From Nitrospira sp. (GTDB lineage Bacteria; Nitrospirota; Nitrospiria; Nitrospirales; Nitrospiraceae), in the NCBI GenBank assembly GCA_029194675.1, contig JARFXP010000001.1, positions 186,001-250,000 of the forward strand: a stretch of 64,000 nt of DNA, in the 5' to 3' direction. The notes beneath the pieces were generated by a model that saw only the letters and a program-made list of their open reading frames with translations, was not told the DNA's origin and did not search any database. Of this stretch, positions 44,616-53,103 are shown piece by piece. A program made the position numbers and the translations under genes. Each line of letters opens with the position of its first letter. The first letter of the stretch is position 1.

Positions 44616-45515
44616 ATGCCCCTCTCACCCCTGATTCGGTTCGGAACCTCCACCTGGGCATACGAAGGTTGGCAGAGTCAGGTCTACCTCAAGAAGTACG
44701 CCAAGACGACGTTCGCACGGGAATGCCTCGGTGAGTATTGCCAGTATCTCTATAATGGTGAACCTTGCTTTCGCACGGTTGGCAATGATTCCACGTTCTA
44801 CCGTCCACCGACAGCCAACCAACTGCGACACTATCTCAATCAGATACCCGAAGACTTTGAGATGTGTTTCAAAGTCTGGGAAGAGATCACGGTTCCCATG
44901 TGGGCCAAGCAACCACGCTATGGCGTGAAGGCCGGACAACCGAATCCACGGTTTCTCGATGCGAAGCTGTTTAATGATTTGGTATTGACACCGTATCGCG
45001 AAGCGAGGTTTGAGCCGCATACCGGCCCCTTTGTGTTTGAATTCCAGCGGCATGGCATGTCTACCGATGAGTTCTGTACCCGACTAGACCACTTTTTTGC
45101 TCAACTCCCGAAAGAGTTCAAGTACGCCGTCGAGATCCGTAACGCAGGATTACTCGGTCCTGAGTATCGAGACACCTTAGCCCGTCATGGCGTGGCCCAT
45201 GTCTACAATCATTGGTCCTATATGCCCTCGTTGGCAGAGCAACACAAACGGATGGAACGCTATACTGCACCATTTTCCATGCTGCGCTTATTGACTCCCT
45301 TGAAGATGACGTATGAGGCGGCGAAGAAACGAGCCGAGCCGTACACGAGGATAGTGGAAGAGCTTCCAGAGATGCGGCGAGACACCGTGGAGCTGCTGAA
45401 GAATGCAGTGGGAGATAAGCGACAGGCGTATGTCTTGGTCAACAACCGCAGCGAGGGGAATGCGCCGCTAACGATTCAAGCCCTATGGAGTGCGCTGCAG
45501 GACGCGCCGCTGTGA
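44616..45515 (+). CDS. DUF72 (YecE-like) protein
   Basis: 299 residues of the DUF72 TIM-barrel-like family: IRFGTSTWAYEGWQSQVY, VGNDSTFYRPPTANQLRHY, FKVWEEIT, PFVFEFQRHGMSTDEF, YAVEIRNAGLLGPEY and YVLVNNRSEGNAPLTIQAL. The biochemical function of the family is not settled. It starts 18 bases after dnaE2, so it is probably the last gene of the damage-inducible operon. A short decayed piece of a related gene lies at about 45818-45870. Confidence 0.9.
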   Translation: MPLSPLIRFGTSTWAYEGWQSQVYLKKYAKTTFARECLGEYCQYLYNGEPCFRTVGNDSTFYRPPTANQLRHYLNQIPEDFEMCFKVWEEITVPMWAKQPRYGVKAGQPNPRFLDAKLFNDLVLTPYREARFEPHTGPFVFEFQRHGMSTDEFCTRLDHFFAQLPKEFKYAVEIRNAGLLGPEYRDTLARHGVAHVYNHWSYMPSLAEQHKRMERYTAPFSMLRLLTPLKMTYEAAKKRAEPYTRIVEELPEMRRDTVELLKNAVGDKRQAYVLVNNRSEGNAPLTIQALWSALQDAPL

Positions 45516-45936
45516 GGGTTTGCAATCCTCTCCGAGACCTTCACTTAAACCCTTTCCAGAACAGCAAAACACCTCTCAGCAGCAAAGTTTCGCTGTTTTA
45601 CGGGTTCAGCTTAGTTCATTCCACTTGAGGGGAATTAGGGCCAATTCTGCTCTCAAGAGCACACGCATGGAACACGTAGGGTTAGTATCTAGATGCGTCG
45701 GATTCTCGTGAAGCAAACTGACCAGTCGTAGGATAGGCTCGGCTTGCCCTTCCTTGTCGTCGTTGCTCTTTCGCCTGTCTGGTAGGCTCGTGTGACCAGT
45801 GAATGGTCACTCACCGCCCCCTCTCTATTCGAGTTTCAACGGCACGGGATGTCCCCACCTTCTAATCTAAGCAGCTATTTCTGCCTTGTCATCCAGCTTA
45901 CAGATTCCATTAACCTGACAGGCCTATGCTGCCCTC
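45516..45936. other. Intergenic stretch with gene remnant and palindrome
   Basis: It contains a short DUF72-like remnant (about 45818-45870) and a palindrome (GTGACCA-GTGAA-TGGTCAC, 45792-45810); otherwise nothing is recognised. Confidence 0.5.
45818..45870 (+). pseudogene. Decayed DUF72 fragment
   Basis: It reads LFEFQRHGMSP, matching PFVFEFQRHGMST of the intact DUF72 gene 800 bp upstream, with different codons. A remnant of a diverged paralogue rather than a recent copy. Confidence 0.55.
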
Positions 45937-46191
45937 ATGCGGCAAGTCGACTTCTACTTCCATAACAGTTGCCTGTCACGGCAATCGATACGGTTACTCG
46001 CGAAGGACGTTGAGGCAGTGTATCCAAGCTGGACCGTGACAGTTCATCCGCTCACAGACCAAGATATTGAAAGACTGGGCTTTTCAGTTTTGCCAGTTGT
46101 GCTCATCAATGGCCAGACCGTGGCGACAGGTATGCCGAGCAAAGAGTGGTTGCTCCGAAAGGTAACCGAGTCGAACCAGCGAGACCAGTGA
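45937..46191 (+). CDS. Thioredoxin-fold protein with a single-Cys motif
   Basis: 84 residues: VDFYFHNSCLSRQSIRLLAKDVEAVYPSWTVTVHPLTDQDIERLGFSVLPVVLINGQTVATGMPS. The strand-Cys-helix start and the cis-Pro strand (VLPVVLINGQ) give a thioredoxin/glutaredoxin fold, but the active site is CLSR, with one Cys. It is followed after 10 bases by an AhpD-like gene. The role may be as a redox or metal-binding partner; unknown. Confidence 0.65.
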   Translation: MRQVDFYFHNSCLSRQSIRLLAKDVEAVYPSWTVTVHPLTDQDIERLGFSVLPVVLINGQTVATGMPSKEWLLRKVTESNQRDQ

Positions 46192-46201
46192 AGGGTCAAC
46201 C

Positions 46202-46705
46202 ATGATCGATGTACCTCTTCATGTGACGCAGACTACGGTACAGGACAGAACGACCGAACACGCTGAGCGCGCCCAATACAATGCTGAACGCTCGCGCTAC
46301 CTGACCGCACAGACGGTCTTGAGAGAGATTACCGAGACATTGGGAACTACGTTCGTGCCCAACTTGTTTGCCGGGCTGGAGAGAAAGCCAGCCTGTCTCG
46401 AGGCGACTTGGGAACTCTTCAGGGACGAGGTCGGTCTTGAAGCCCTTGACGCTCAAACCAGGCAAATCGTGGCGTTGGCCATCACCACGAACGAGAGTGG
46501 CACGTACCAGATTGCCGCATTCCCGCATGCCTTCCGGCTGAGTCCTGTGGGCCCAAGACGATGCGAGATCATTGAATCGATCATTCGAATGATTCACGCT
46601 TTCGAGTGCTATCTGTCCGACGTTGCGCCGGTCGTCACCCCGTCAATATCAACATCCGGAATGACTGTTGTGCCCACTCTTCATACGCCGAGACGACCGA
46701 AATGA
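46202..46705 (+). CDS. AhpD-like (carboxymuconolactone decarboxylase fold) protein lacking CxxC
   Basis: 167 residues. Helices with ITETLGTTFVPNLFAGLERKPACLEATWELFRDEVGLEALDAQTRQIVALAITTNESGTYQIAAFPHAF match the AhpD/CMD fold. At the usual CxxC position the sequence is SGTY, and no proximal Cys pair remains, so peroxide-linked disulfide chemistry is unlikely. GAAGGG lies six bases before the ATG. Likely cotranscribed with the small thioredoxin-fold gene. Confidence 0.6.
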   Translation: MIDVPLHVTQTTVQDRTTEHAERAQYNAERSRYLTAQTVLREITETLGTTFVPNLFAGLERKPACLEATWELFRDEVGLEALDAQTRQIVALAITTNESGTYQIAAFPHAFRLSPVGPRRCEIIESIIRMIHAFECYLSDVAPVVTPSISTSGMTVVPTLHTPRRPK

Positions 46706-46739
46706 GTCATGTGTTTGAGTGATAGATAGTGGGGCACTG

Positions 46740-47732
46740 ATGAGAGAAACTTCGTCCCTAACGAATACTTGGTGGCTGCGCCTCACCTCTCCACAGTGGC
46801 GCTGGGTCTTGCTTCTCACCGGGGGCGCCGTACTGATTCTCGCCGCCTGGCTTGGATTCAGAAAGATCCCGACCACCTCCTTCGATCTGACACGCCACAG
46901 CGTTCCACTGGATCAGCTCGTTGACGGAGGACCAGGGAAGGACGGGATACCGGCCATCCTAAGGCCACACTTCGTCTCGGCTCAAGAGGCAACGTTTCTC
47001 CGCGATGAGAATCGAGTTCTGGGACTCCAAGCCGGCACAGAAGCCAAGGCCTACCCGATCAAGATTCTCAATTGGCATGAAATCGTCAACGACACGATCG
47101 ACGGGAAGGCCGTCGTCGTCACGTATTGCCCACTCTGCGGTACCGGCATGGCCTTCGAGGCTGAGGCACAGGGGCGGCAACATACCTTCGGTGTCTCCGG
47201 CCTGCTCTACCAGAGCGATCTGCTCATGTACGACCATCAGACGGAGAGCCTCTGGTCACAAGTCGGCATGCACGCGGTTGCAGGCCCGCTGACTGGAAAG
47301 AAGCTCTCGCCGATTGTCCTGGAACATACGACGTGGGGGGAATGGCGCACCACCCATCCTTCGACAGTCGTCCTCTCGACCCGAACCGGCTCGGTCCGAG
47401 ACTACGATCGCGATCCGTACGCAGGATATGGCGAAAACTCCGAGCTATTTTTCGACACCACCCATGTCGATTCACGCTACCACCCCAAGGAATGGGTGTT
47501 GGGAATCGAGATCGACGGTGCGGCCAAAGCGTATCCGTTTGTTGAGCTAAGGAAAATGCCGTCACCCGTGGCCGACCAGGTGAACGGGCGGCGGATAACC
47601 GTGCGCTTCAACGCACAGTCCCGCAGTGCTTCGGTGATTGACGAACAGGGGAAGCCGATCCCCACCGTGATGGCCTTCTGGTTCGCATGGTACGCGTTTC
47701 ACCCGGACACACAGGTGTTTACTCCTCCTTGA
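46740..47732 (+). CDS. DUF3179 membrane-anchored protein
   Basis: 330 residues. One N-terminal membrane segment (WVLLLTGGAVLILAAWLGF) is followed by the DUF3179 domain with IPAILRPHFVSAQEATFL, AYPIKILNWHEIVNDTIDG, VVVTYCPLCGTGMAFE, LLYQSDLLMYDHQTESLWSQ and VLGIEIDGAAKAYPF. The CPLCGTG motif is the family signature. The function is not established. The ATG at 46740 is preferred to an upstream GTG at 46719. Confidence 0.85.
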   Translation: MRETSSLTNTWWLRLTSPQWRWVLLLTGGAVLILAAWLGFRKIPTTSFDLTRHSVPLDQLVDGGPGKDGIPAILRPHFVSAQEATFLRDENRVLGLQAGTEAKAYPIKILNWHEIVNDTIDGKAVVVTYCPLCGTGMAFEAEAQGRQHTFGVSGLLYQSDLLMYDHQTESLWSQVGMHAVAGPLTGKKLSPIVLEHTTWGEWRTTHPSTVVLSTRTGSVRDYDRDPYAGYGENSELFFDTTHVDSRYHPKEWVLGIEIDGAAKAYPFVELRKMPSPVADQVNGRRITVRFNAQSRSASVIDEQGKPIPTVMAFWFAWYAFHPDTQVFTPP

Positions 47733-47985
47733 GGAGTGAAGCTCTGCCGAAACGACATCCAAGGCAGACACCAGGCATCACCCCGTTGAGAAATCAGACG
47801 ATCAGCCATATGTCCTTTGTCATTTCGAACGGAGTGAGAAATTTGGAAACGGGAGTGCAGAACTGATTTTTCCGTTGGTCGAAATGACACAGAACGAGAG
47901 CCATTGTGTCCACTGCAGAATCCGCGATTATTGAGCAACTCGAACAAACCTGGCCTCTTCAGGCCGTAACCGATAGGAGTTCGAT

Positions 47986-48666
47986 ATGCTGAACCTTCAC
48001 GTTGTCGCGTCAGCGCTCGCGGGGCTGTCTCTCATCAGAGTCGGATGCGCGACCAGTTCGGACGTATCAAGCACCGACCAACTCGTGATTCAGCGTGGAG
48101 AGACAAACATCACCTACGGCATATACGAAGTAGCCAACTTGCATAACAAACTGGGGGCGCTGCTGTTCTTGATGGGAGATCTCACGCGAGCCGCCGAGGA
48201 GCTTCGCACGGCGATTCGACTCGATCCAGAAATCCCCGCCCCACATAATAATTTGGGGATGGTCCTGCAGGCCCAAGGGAATTCCGTTGGTGCCATCGGA
48301 GAGTTCTCCAACGCCATCCGGTTGAATCCCAATAATGTCGTAGCCAAGAGCAATCTCGGCTTTGCCTTGTTCGAGCGCGGGGAATTGGAGTCTGCCATCG
48401 AGCAATGGCAGACCGCCGTGAGCCAGGATGCTTCCATCGCCAGTGCCTGGGCCGGCCTGGGGCTTGGATGCTTCTCCTCTGGCTCCGTCGACAAGGGGCT
48501 CCAAAAATACCGCCAGGCGATTCGCTTGGATTCCAGCTATGGGGACGTGAATTATCTTCGGCTCGTTCGCCGTTGGAACGCAGCGTCATTGAGGGGTGCT
48601 GCTGCAATTTTGCATCTCCTGGAGACGCGACAGACGATCTCTGCCGAAACGGCGGTATATGAATGA
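47986..48666 (+). CDS. TPR-repeat lipoprotein
   Basis: 226 residues. The signal segment LNLHVVASALAGLSLIRVGC has a weak lipobox (VGC). At least four TPR units follow: NKLGALLFLMGDLTRAAEELRTAIRLDPE, NNLGMVLQAQGNSVGAIGEFSNAIRLNPN, SNLGFALFERGELESAIEQWQTAVSQDAS and AGLGLGCFSSGSVDKGLQKYRQAIRLDSS. A periplasmic or outer-membrane scaffold; partner unknown. AGGAG lies nine bases before the ATG. Confidence 0.85.
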   Translation: MLNLHVVASALAGLSLIRVGCATSSDVSSTDQLVIQRGETNITYGIYEVANLHNKLGALLFLMGDLTRAAEELRTAIRLDPEIPAPHNNLGMVLQAQGNSVGAIGEFSNAIRLNPNNVVAKSNLGFALFERGELESAIEQWQTAVSQDASIASAWAGLGLGCFSSGSVDKGLQKYRQAIRLDSSYGDVNYLRLVRRWNAASLRGAAAILHLLETRQTISAETAVYE

Positions 48667-48779
48667 TACGAGCCTGGGGAATTCTTATTCTGATCATGGG
48701 TGCGCGGTCGCAGGTATAGCGAATGTCGTTTCAACGAACAGCCTACGATTTTTCAGCGGCACATCTTCCGGTCCACACA

Positions 48780-49165
48780 TGGCAAAGAAGTCGATACAGC
48801 GCTCCTTGAGCGCGGAACCGGTCGATCTGATCCTCAACGGCCTGATCGGGTACGGATTCCGTTCCGCCACCAAGAGTCCGGTCGCTGAATTGATTCAGTG
48901 GGCGAATGGCACAGAAGCGCCGATTCTGGCACTCGATGTTCCGTCGGGATTGGACTCCACAACCGGTCACAGGCCCGGAGACTCCACCCAGCCTCGTTGG
49001 ACCATGACGCTGGCGCCCTCCAAGACCGGACTGCTGCCCGAACACACCGGACAGCTTTTCCTGGCTGACATCGGCATTCCCCTGCAGACCTATCGCCGTC
49101 TGAGCTTGTCCTATGTCAATCCGTTCGCAAAGGGTTTCTGGGTTTCGTTGATCTGCCGGTCGTAA
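48780..49165 (+). pseudogene. Truncated NAD(P)HX epimerase (YjeF N-domain)
   Basis: The readable part VDLILNGLIGYGFRSATKSPVAELIQWAN, APILALDVPSGLDSTTGH and TMTLAPSKTGLLPEHTGQLFLADIGIP is the second half of the YjeF N-terminal domain, which epimerises damaged NAD(P)H hydrate. The first half, with the substrate-binding and GxGNNGGDG-type parts, is missing, and the upstream frame is unrelated and overlaps the TPR gene. Most likely a remnant; a short independent protein is less likely. Confidence 0.65.
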
Positions 49166-49208
49166 CTCGCCCCCGCTGGAAGCGGCTCAATCCTGGCTAC
49201 ACCTGTTC

Positions 49209-49224
49209 TGTAAGGCACGTCACA
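49209..49224. promoter_or_regulatory. Putative Crp/Fnr-family site
   Basis: TGTAAGGCACGTCACA, one base off the TGTGA-N6-TCACA consensus, 131 bp before the PagL-like gene. Confidence 0.5.
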
Positions 49225-49354
49225 GACCTCGGCATGAATGCGCTGTAACATGCCATCCTCCAATGAGGGGTCAAAAGTAGGTGAGAATAGTCATGCGAAG
49301 AAAGGCAGCGTTGAATGACGCGAGCCACCATGTGGCTGTACAAGGAGCTTCGAA

Positions 49355-50005
49355 ATGCTGAAAAATGAGCGGCCACAAATCGGCATCTTTTTATCACTAT
49401 CGACACTCGCGATCGTAGTACTCTGGATCGAAAGCAGTGGGGCCGTAGCTCAATCCTCCTTCGAAGCGCGCAATGTGATGACCAAAGGCACGGTCGAACT
49501 CAGTGGGGCGCTGGGCTACGCACAGGGCACGACGGTGGTTGGGAACGGCCCTTCCGCGAACCGGAGCGCTGTCTTTGTGATACCGCGTCTCGGGATGGTC
49601 CTGACTGATCCCCTGGGAACCGGCTGGTGGCAGGGCAATGTCGAATTCTTGGTTCAACCGGTGTTCGCCAGATTTACCCAACCGTTTGCGGCGGAAGCGG
49701 CAGGAGGGTCGTTCCTCCTGAAATACAATTTTCTCTCGTTCGGGCGATGGGTGCCGTTTTGGGATGTCGGCGCAGGCATGATCTGGACCAATCTGGCGCC
49801 GCGGATTCCGGAACAGAGCACGCAGTTTGAATTTGTCTTAGAGACCGGCCCGGGGGTGCATTATTTTGTGACGGACCGGATCACCTGGACCATGGGCGTG
49901 CGATTGCATCATATCTCCAATTCGAATCTCGGCGACCGAAATACCGGGATCAATGGGGTACTGCCCTATATTGGGCTTTCCTTCTTCACACCTGGATTCT
50001 TTTGA
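49355..50005 (+). CDS. Lipid A 3-O-deacylase-like outer-membrane protein (PagL family)
   Basis: 216 residues with an N-terminal signal (LSLSTLAIVVLWIESSGAVAQ). A barrel follows: GTVELSGALGYAQG, VIPRLGMVLTDPLG, NVEFLVQPVFARF, LLKYNFLSFGRWVPFWDVGAGMIW, FVLETGPGVHYFV, WTMGVRLHHISNSNLGDRNTGIN. The RLHHISN motif contains the His-x-Ser dyad of PagL, which removes the 3-position acyl chain of lipid A and remodels the outer membrane. It is followed at 16 bases by a TVP38 gene, so the two are probably cotranscribed. Confidence 0.78.
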   Translation: MLKNERPQIGIFLSLSTLAIVVLWIESSGAVAQSSFEARNVMTKGTVELSGALGYAQGTTVVGNGPSANRSAVFVIPRLGMVLTDPLGTGWWQGNVEFLVQPVFARFTQPFAAEAAGGSFLLKYNFLSFGRWVPFWDVGAGMIWTNLAPRIPEQSTQFEFVLETGPGVHYFVTDRITWTMGVRLHHISNSNLGDRNTGINGVLPYIGLSFFTPGFF

Positions 50006-50021
50006 GGATACGGGAGACTGC

Positions 50022-50777
50022 ATGGCAGCTACACGGACCGGTTGGCTGAAATTGGGAGCACTTCTCGTCGTCCTTGGCGGCGCCTACACGATGGCATCCT
50101 GGCTTGACCTCGGAGAACTGCTGAAGCCTGAAGGAATAACCGATCAACTCCGCGCAGCCGGTCCTTTCGGGCCGTTCGTGTTCATGCTGTTAATGGCCAC
50201 GGCGGTGGTAATCAGTCCGATTCCCAGTTTACCTCTGGACCTCGCCGCAGGAGCAACCTACGGGGTAACCCTGGGAACGATGTATGCGGTCATTGGAGCG
50301 GAGATTGGGGCCATTCTTAGTTTTCTCATCGGTCGGTTTCTGGGACGAGAGGCATTGACCAGACTCCTTCGAATCGACATCATGTTTTGCGAACGTTGCT
50401 CGGACCGCCACCTGGCCCTGGTTGTTTTTCTATCCCGATTACTTCCGATATTTTCGTTCGACCTTGTCAGTTATGGCGCAGGACTGACGAACATGTCCCT
50501 GCGAGCGTTCGCGGTGGCGACGTTGTTGGGAATGACTGGTCCAACGTTTCTGCTGACCTATGCGGGTGAGCAAGTGGTCTCGGGAGAATGGGTGCTGATC
50601 GTCTTCGGCCTCGCCATGGTCGCCCTGTTGCTGTTCATCCCGAAATTAATGGTCCGATATCGGACCACGCGCTGGGTAGAATTCATACGAGGCGGAACTC
50701 CGGTCGCCGCCCCGGAGAGCGCTGTCGAGACGACTCTAGCTGGCCCCTGCTCCTCGTGCGGGGGACCATTGAGCTGA
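50022..50777 (+). CDS. TVP38/TMEM64 family membrane protein with C-terminal Cys motif
   Basis: About 251 residues with six hydrophobic segments. The SNARE-associated/VTT core has PFVFMLLMATAVVISPIPSLPLDLAAGATYGVTLGTMYAVIGAEIGAILSFLIGRFLGRE and RLLPIFSFDLVSYGAGLTNMSLRAF. The C-terminal tail ends CSSCGG, a possible metal or redox site not found in the second TVP38 protein at 54136. Family members are DedA-like lipid or solute carriers. The start at 50022 is set by GGGAG upstream. Confidence 0.85.
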   Translation: MAATRTGWLKLGALLVVLGGAYTMASWLDLGELLKPEGITDQLRAAGPFGPFVFMLLMATAVVISPIPSLPLDLAAGATYGVTLGTMYAVIGAEIGAILSFLIGRFLGREALTRLLRIDIMFCERCSDRHLALVVFLSRLLPIFSFDLVSYGAGLTNMSLRAFAVATLLGMTGPTFLLTYAGEQVVSGEWVLIVFGLAMVALLLFIPKLMVRYRTTRWVEFIRGGTPVAAPESAVETTLAGPCSSCGGPLS

Positions 50778-50940
50778 AGCTTTCGCGCCTCGCGGCTCCT
50801 GCTTCAAGCGACAGACCGACTGTGCTCGCCTCAGTCGCCATCGCCGGCACCTCTTACCGCTGTCGGCCTTCCCTAACCGCTTACTACCATTGATTCGTCT
50901 CAGACATGAGACCATACCCTTGGTGAAATCTCTTGGTGGT

Positions 50941-50956
50941 TGTGAGGCAGCTTACA
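50941..50956. promoter_or_regulatory. Putative Crp/Fnr-family site
   Basis: TGTGAGGCAGCTTACA, matching TGTGA-N6-TYACA, 79 bp before the DUF2934 gene's start. Confidence 0.55.
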
Positions 50957-51034
50957 GCCGGCAGACGGAGAAGTCAGATATAAAGGCACGTAATAAGGAA
51001 TGTCCTGGCCATTTCACACAAAGGGGGAGGGGTT

Positions 51035-51220
51035 ATGACCAAAGAGAAAAACAACACCAAGAGAGGAAACTCATCCACGACAGACCGTGAGAATGCGCAA
51101 GAAGACATCCGCGCTCTCGCCTACCAGCTCTTTTGTGAGCACGGGTGTGAACATGGGCATGATGTGGAGCATTGGCTGGAAGCAGAACGGCGGGTTCTAT
51201 CAGGGCATCAGGACAATTGA
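51035..51220 (+). CDS. DUF2934 small protein
   Basis: 61 residues: a charged N-terminus followed by IRALAYQLFCEHGCEHGHDVEHWLEAERRVL. IRxxAYxLxxxxGxxxGxDxxHWxxAE is the DUF2934 signature, here enriched in His and Cys (CEHGCEHGH), which could bind metal. GGGGGAGGGG lies just before the ATG. Function unknown. Confidence 0.85.
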   Translation: MTKEKNNTKRGNSSTTDRENAQEDIRALAYQLFCEHGCEHGHDVEHWLEAERRVLSGHQDN

Positions 51221-51318
51221 GGAAAAATCTCGCAGAGCATCGCGCATTACATAATATTCGCACCACTTCTTAGCTGCTCATAGACGGGTGTGTGAACAGG
51301 TTGGGGCCGGTCCCAAAC

Positions 51319-51334
51319 TGTAATCCACCTCACA
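51319..51334. promoter_or_regulatory. Putative Crp/Fnr-family site
   Basis: TGTAATCCACCTCACA, one base off TGTGA-N6-TCACA, about 100 bp before the His-rich exported protein gene. Confidence 0.5.
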
Positions 51335-51436
51335 GTTCTTTTCCTGTATCTCTCGTAGAACAGGGACGGAACAATAAGAAGCTGATGATGCATTATCGTG
51401 GATACGGTTCTGTTGACTGAAAAAACCTCTCCATCT

Positions 51437-51739
51437 ATGCGCGCTCCATTTCGATTGCCTCTCATGATCCTGTTGGCAGGGGTGCTGCTCGCCTGGACTG
51501 TTTTGGCCAGTCCTCACCTAATTGAGCACGAGTTCGAGCACGGGAACCATCACTCGAATAGTCATTCGAGTCCACTTTGTACCTGGTTCTGTGCAGCCGG
51601 TCAGACCATAGACTCTGCGCTCCACCTCACCGACGCCCAGTCTGCAGGTACAGAAGCTCTCGACTCCTTGCATGCGTCCACTACCCGGAATGTCCCGCCA
51701 TCTCACCCGTTCACCCGAGGGCCGCCCTCCGAGGCCTGA
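51437..51739 (+). CDS. Small exported His-rich protein
   Basis: About 100 residues from the ATG at 51437 (an in-frame GTG at 51398 is possible). The signal segment FRLPLMILLAGVLLAWTVLASP precedes HLIEHEFEHGNHHSNSHSSPLCTWFCAAGQ. Seven His and two Cys in 27 residues suggest metal binding in the periplasm. The remainder is low-complexity. It lies before an outer-membrane barrel gene on the same strand. No family assigned. Confidence 0.55.
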   Translation: MRAPFRLPLMILLAGVLLAWTVLASPHLIEHEFEHGNHHSNSHSSPLCTWFCAAGQTIDSALHLTDAQSAGTEALDSLHASTTRNVPPSHPFTRGPPSEA

Positions 51740-51908
51740 TCGGTTTCAGCGACATCTCCTCATCAGCCCGATTGCGACCTCGCATAGAGTGGTCTCCGTG
51801 CCCTTGGCACGTCCACCCAGGAGGGTCGTGATGGGGCGTTCTCGTCATTTTCTCGGTGCGTCTTTGTGTTGACGGAAGACGTCAGCCGACTATCGAAGGA
51901 GCAGTACC

Positions 51909-53006
51909 ATGCGATTTGCCCGTCAGGTGTCATTTCTCTTCGTTCTGGCCCTCACTCCCCTGTTTTTGCCATCGGAGGCGCACGCGTCCTGTGGCGCCGT
52001 CAGCTGCTTCGTGGTCATCGGAGCCCAGCAGCAGATCCCGCAACAAGGCCTGCTGACGGTGAGTGGGATCTACAACTATACTCCGATGCGGCTGCTGAGC
52101 GGCGCCACGGGGATTATTCCGGCGGCGGATCAGGCTCGGCAACGGTTGATTCTAGATCATCACCAGGAAGTTCGAACCATCACACAGAGCTATACGCTCG
52201 ACTTCAACTATGGCGTCACGGATCGGTTTGCCCTTCAATTGACCGTGCCCTATCTCAAACGTAAGCATCTGCACATCGATGGGCTCGGTGAGTCTGCGAC
52301 CGAGGCCGGCGAGCCGGTCAACTTTTCGGATAATGGCTTCGGCGACGTACGCCTGACCGCCAAGTACAACGTGTTGCCGACTCTTCGCCACAATATCGTC
52401 CTGGGGTTCGGCCTTGAATTACCGACCGGGGATACCCAGGCACGGGATAGTTCCGGGCAGATCTTGGAATCCCCTGGGCAATTGGGGCGTGGCCAGGTTG
52501 GTCTCATCGGCTCAATTTACCAAACCTATGAGCTGATTCCCCATCGATTGAGCCAGTTTGCCTTCGCCAGCTATCGCCATACTTTCCGCAATCGGGACGG
52601 GTATCAATTTGGAGACGAATACCAATTCAACGCGGGAGTGAATCTGGTCACGACTCCCTGGCTTGTGCTGATCAATCAATTCAACTTTCGCTATCTCACG
52701 CAGGACAACGTCACGGCCAATCTAGAGCAATCGGCCGCGCCGTTTGCGGGAGAAGAACCGACGGTGATCGATCCTCGTATCCTCGATCGCCGAGTGCCGA
52801 ATACCGGATCCACCTACTTTGCCTATACGCCAGGATTTCAACTCGACGTCGGGCGACTCTTCACGTCTCAATATACAGAAGGGACGTCGATGTATGTTAT
52901 GGCCCAAATCCCCGTGGCGCGGGATGCCAACAACAACCTTGCGCAGGGAACCAGTTTTATCTTTGGTATCACCCGTTCGCTTCAACTTCTGAAACCTCGA
53001 TCCTAA
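51909..53006 (+). CDS. Outer-membrane beta-barrel protein
   Basis: 365 residues with a signal peptide (VSFLFVLALTPLFLPSEAHAS). Alternating amphipathic strands run throughout (YTLDFNYGVTDRFALQLTVPYLKRKH, GFGDVRLTAKYNVLPTLRHNIVLGFGLELPTGD, FQLDVGRLFTSQYTEGTSMYVMAQIPV), and a C-terminal strand ends GITRSLQLLKPRS. GFGDxxLxxKY and GLELPTG are seen in MetA-pathway-type and other transporter-annotated barrels. The mature N-terminus has a CGAVSCF Cys pair. The substrate is unknown; the His-rich neighbour hints at metals. AAGGAG precedes the ATG. Confidence 0.78.
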   Translation: MRFARQVSFLFVLALTPLFLPSEAHASCGAVSCFVVIGAQQQIPQQGLLTVSGIYNYTPMRLLSGATGIIPAADQARQRLILDHHQEVRTITQSYTLDFNYGVTDRFALQLTVPYLKRKHLHIDGLGESATEAGEPVNFSDNGFGDVRLTAKYNVLPTLRHNIVLGFGLELPTGDTQARDSSGQILESPGQLGRGQVGLIGSIYQTYELIPHRLSQFAFASYRHTFRNRDGYQFGDEYQFNAGVNLVTTPWLVLINQFNFRYLTQDNVTANLEQSAAPFAGEEPTVIDPRILDRRVPNTGSTYFAYTPGFQLDVGRLFTSQYTEGTSMYVMAQIPVARDANNNLAQGTSFIFGITRSLQLLKPRS

Positions 53007-53028
53007 TCGTGGGCGACGGGCCTACATC

Positions 53029-53071
53029 CTTGCAGGTGATGGGAACGGACGATGTTCCCATCACCTGCAAG
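53029..53071. terminator. Bidirectional terminator hairpin
   Basis: A perfect 18-bp inverted repeat (arm CTTGCAGGTGATGGGAAC) with a 7-base loop sits between the convergent barrel and Crp/Fnr genes. T runs are lacking, but the stem is very stable. Confidence 0.75.
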
Positions 53072-53103
53072 AAGCCGACTGATTGAAGGGCCGAAGACAA
53101 GAA

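Noticed and set aside
46171-46182. TCGAACCAGCGA, identical to part of tRNA-Arg (T-arm side), as a possible right attachment site of the integrase island
   Set aside because: Only 12 bases, the match does not continue into the tRNA sequence on either side, and it lies within a coding region; most likely chance.
52960-53100. CRISPR-like direct repeats
   Set aside because: The repeated ATGGGAAC-type strings are two arms of one inverted repeat (terminator); no CRISPR array was seen anywhere in the window.
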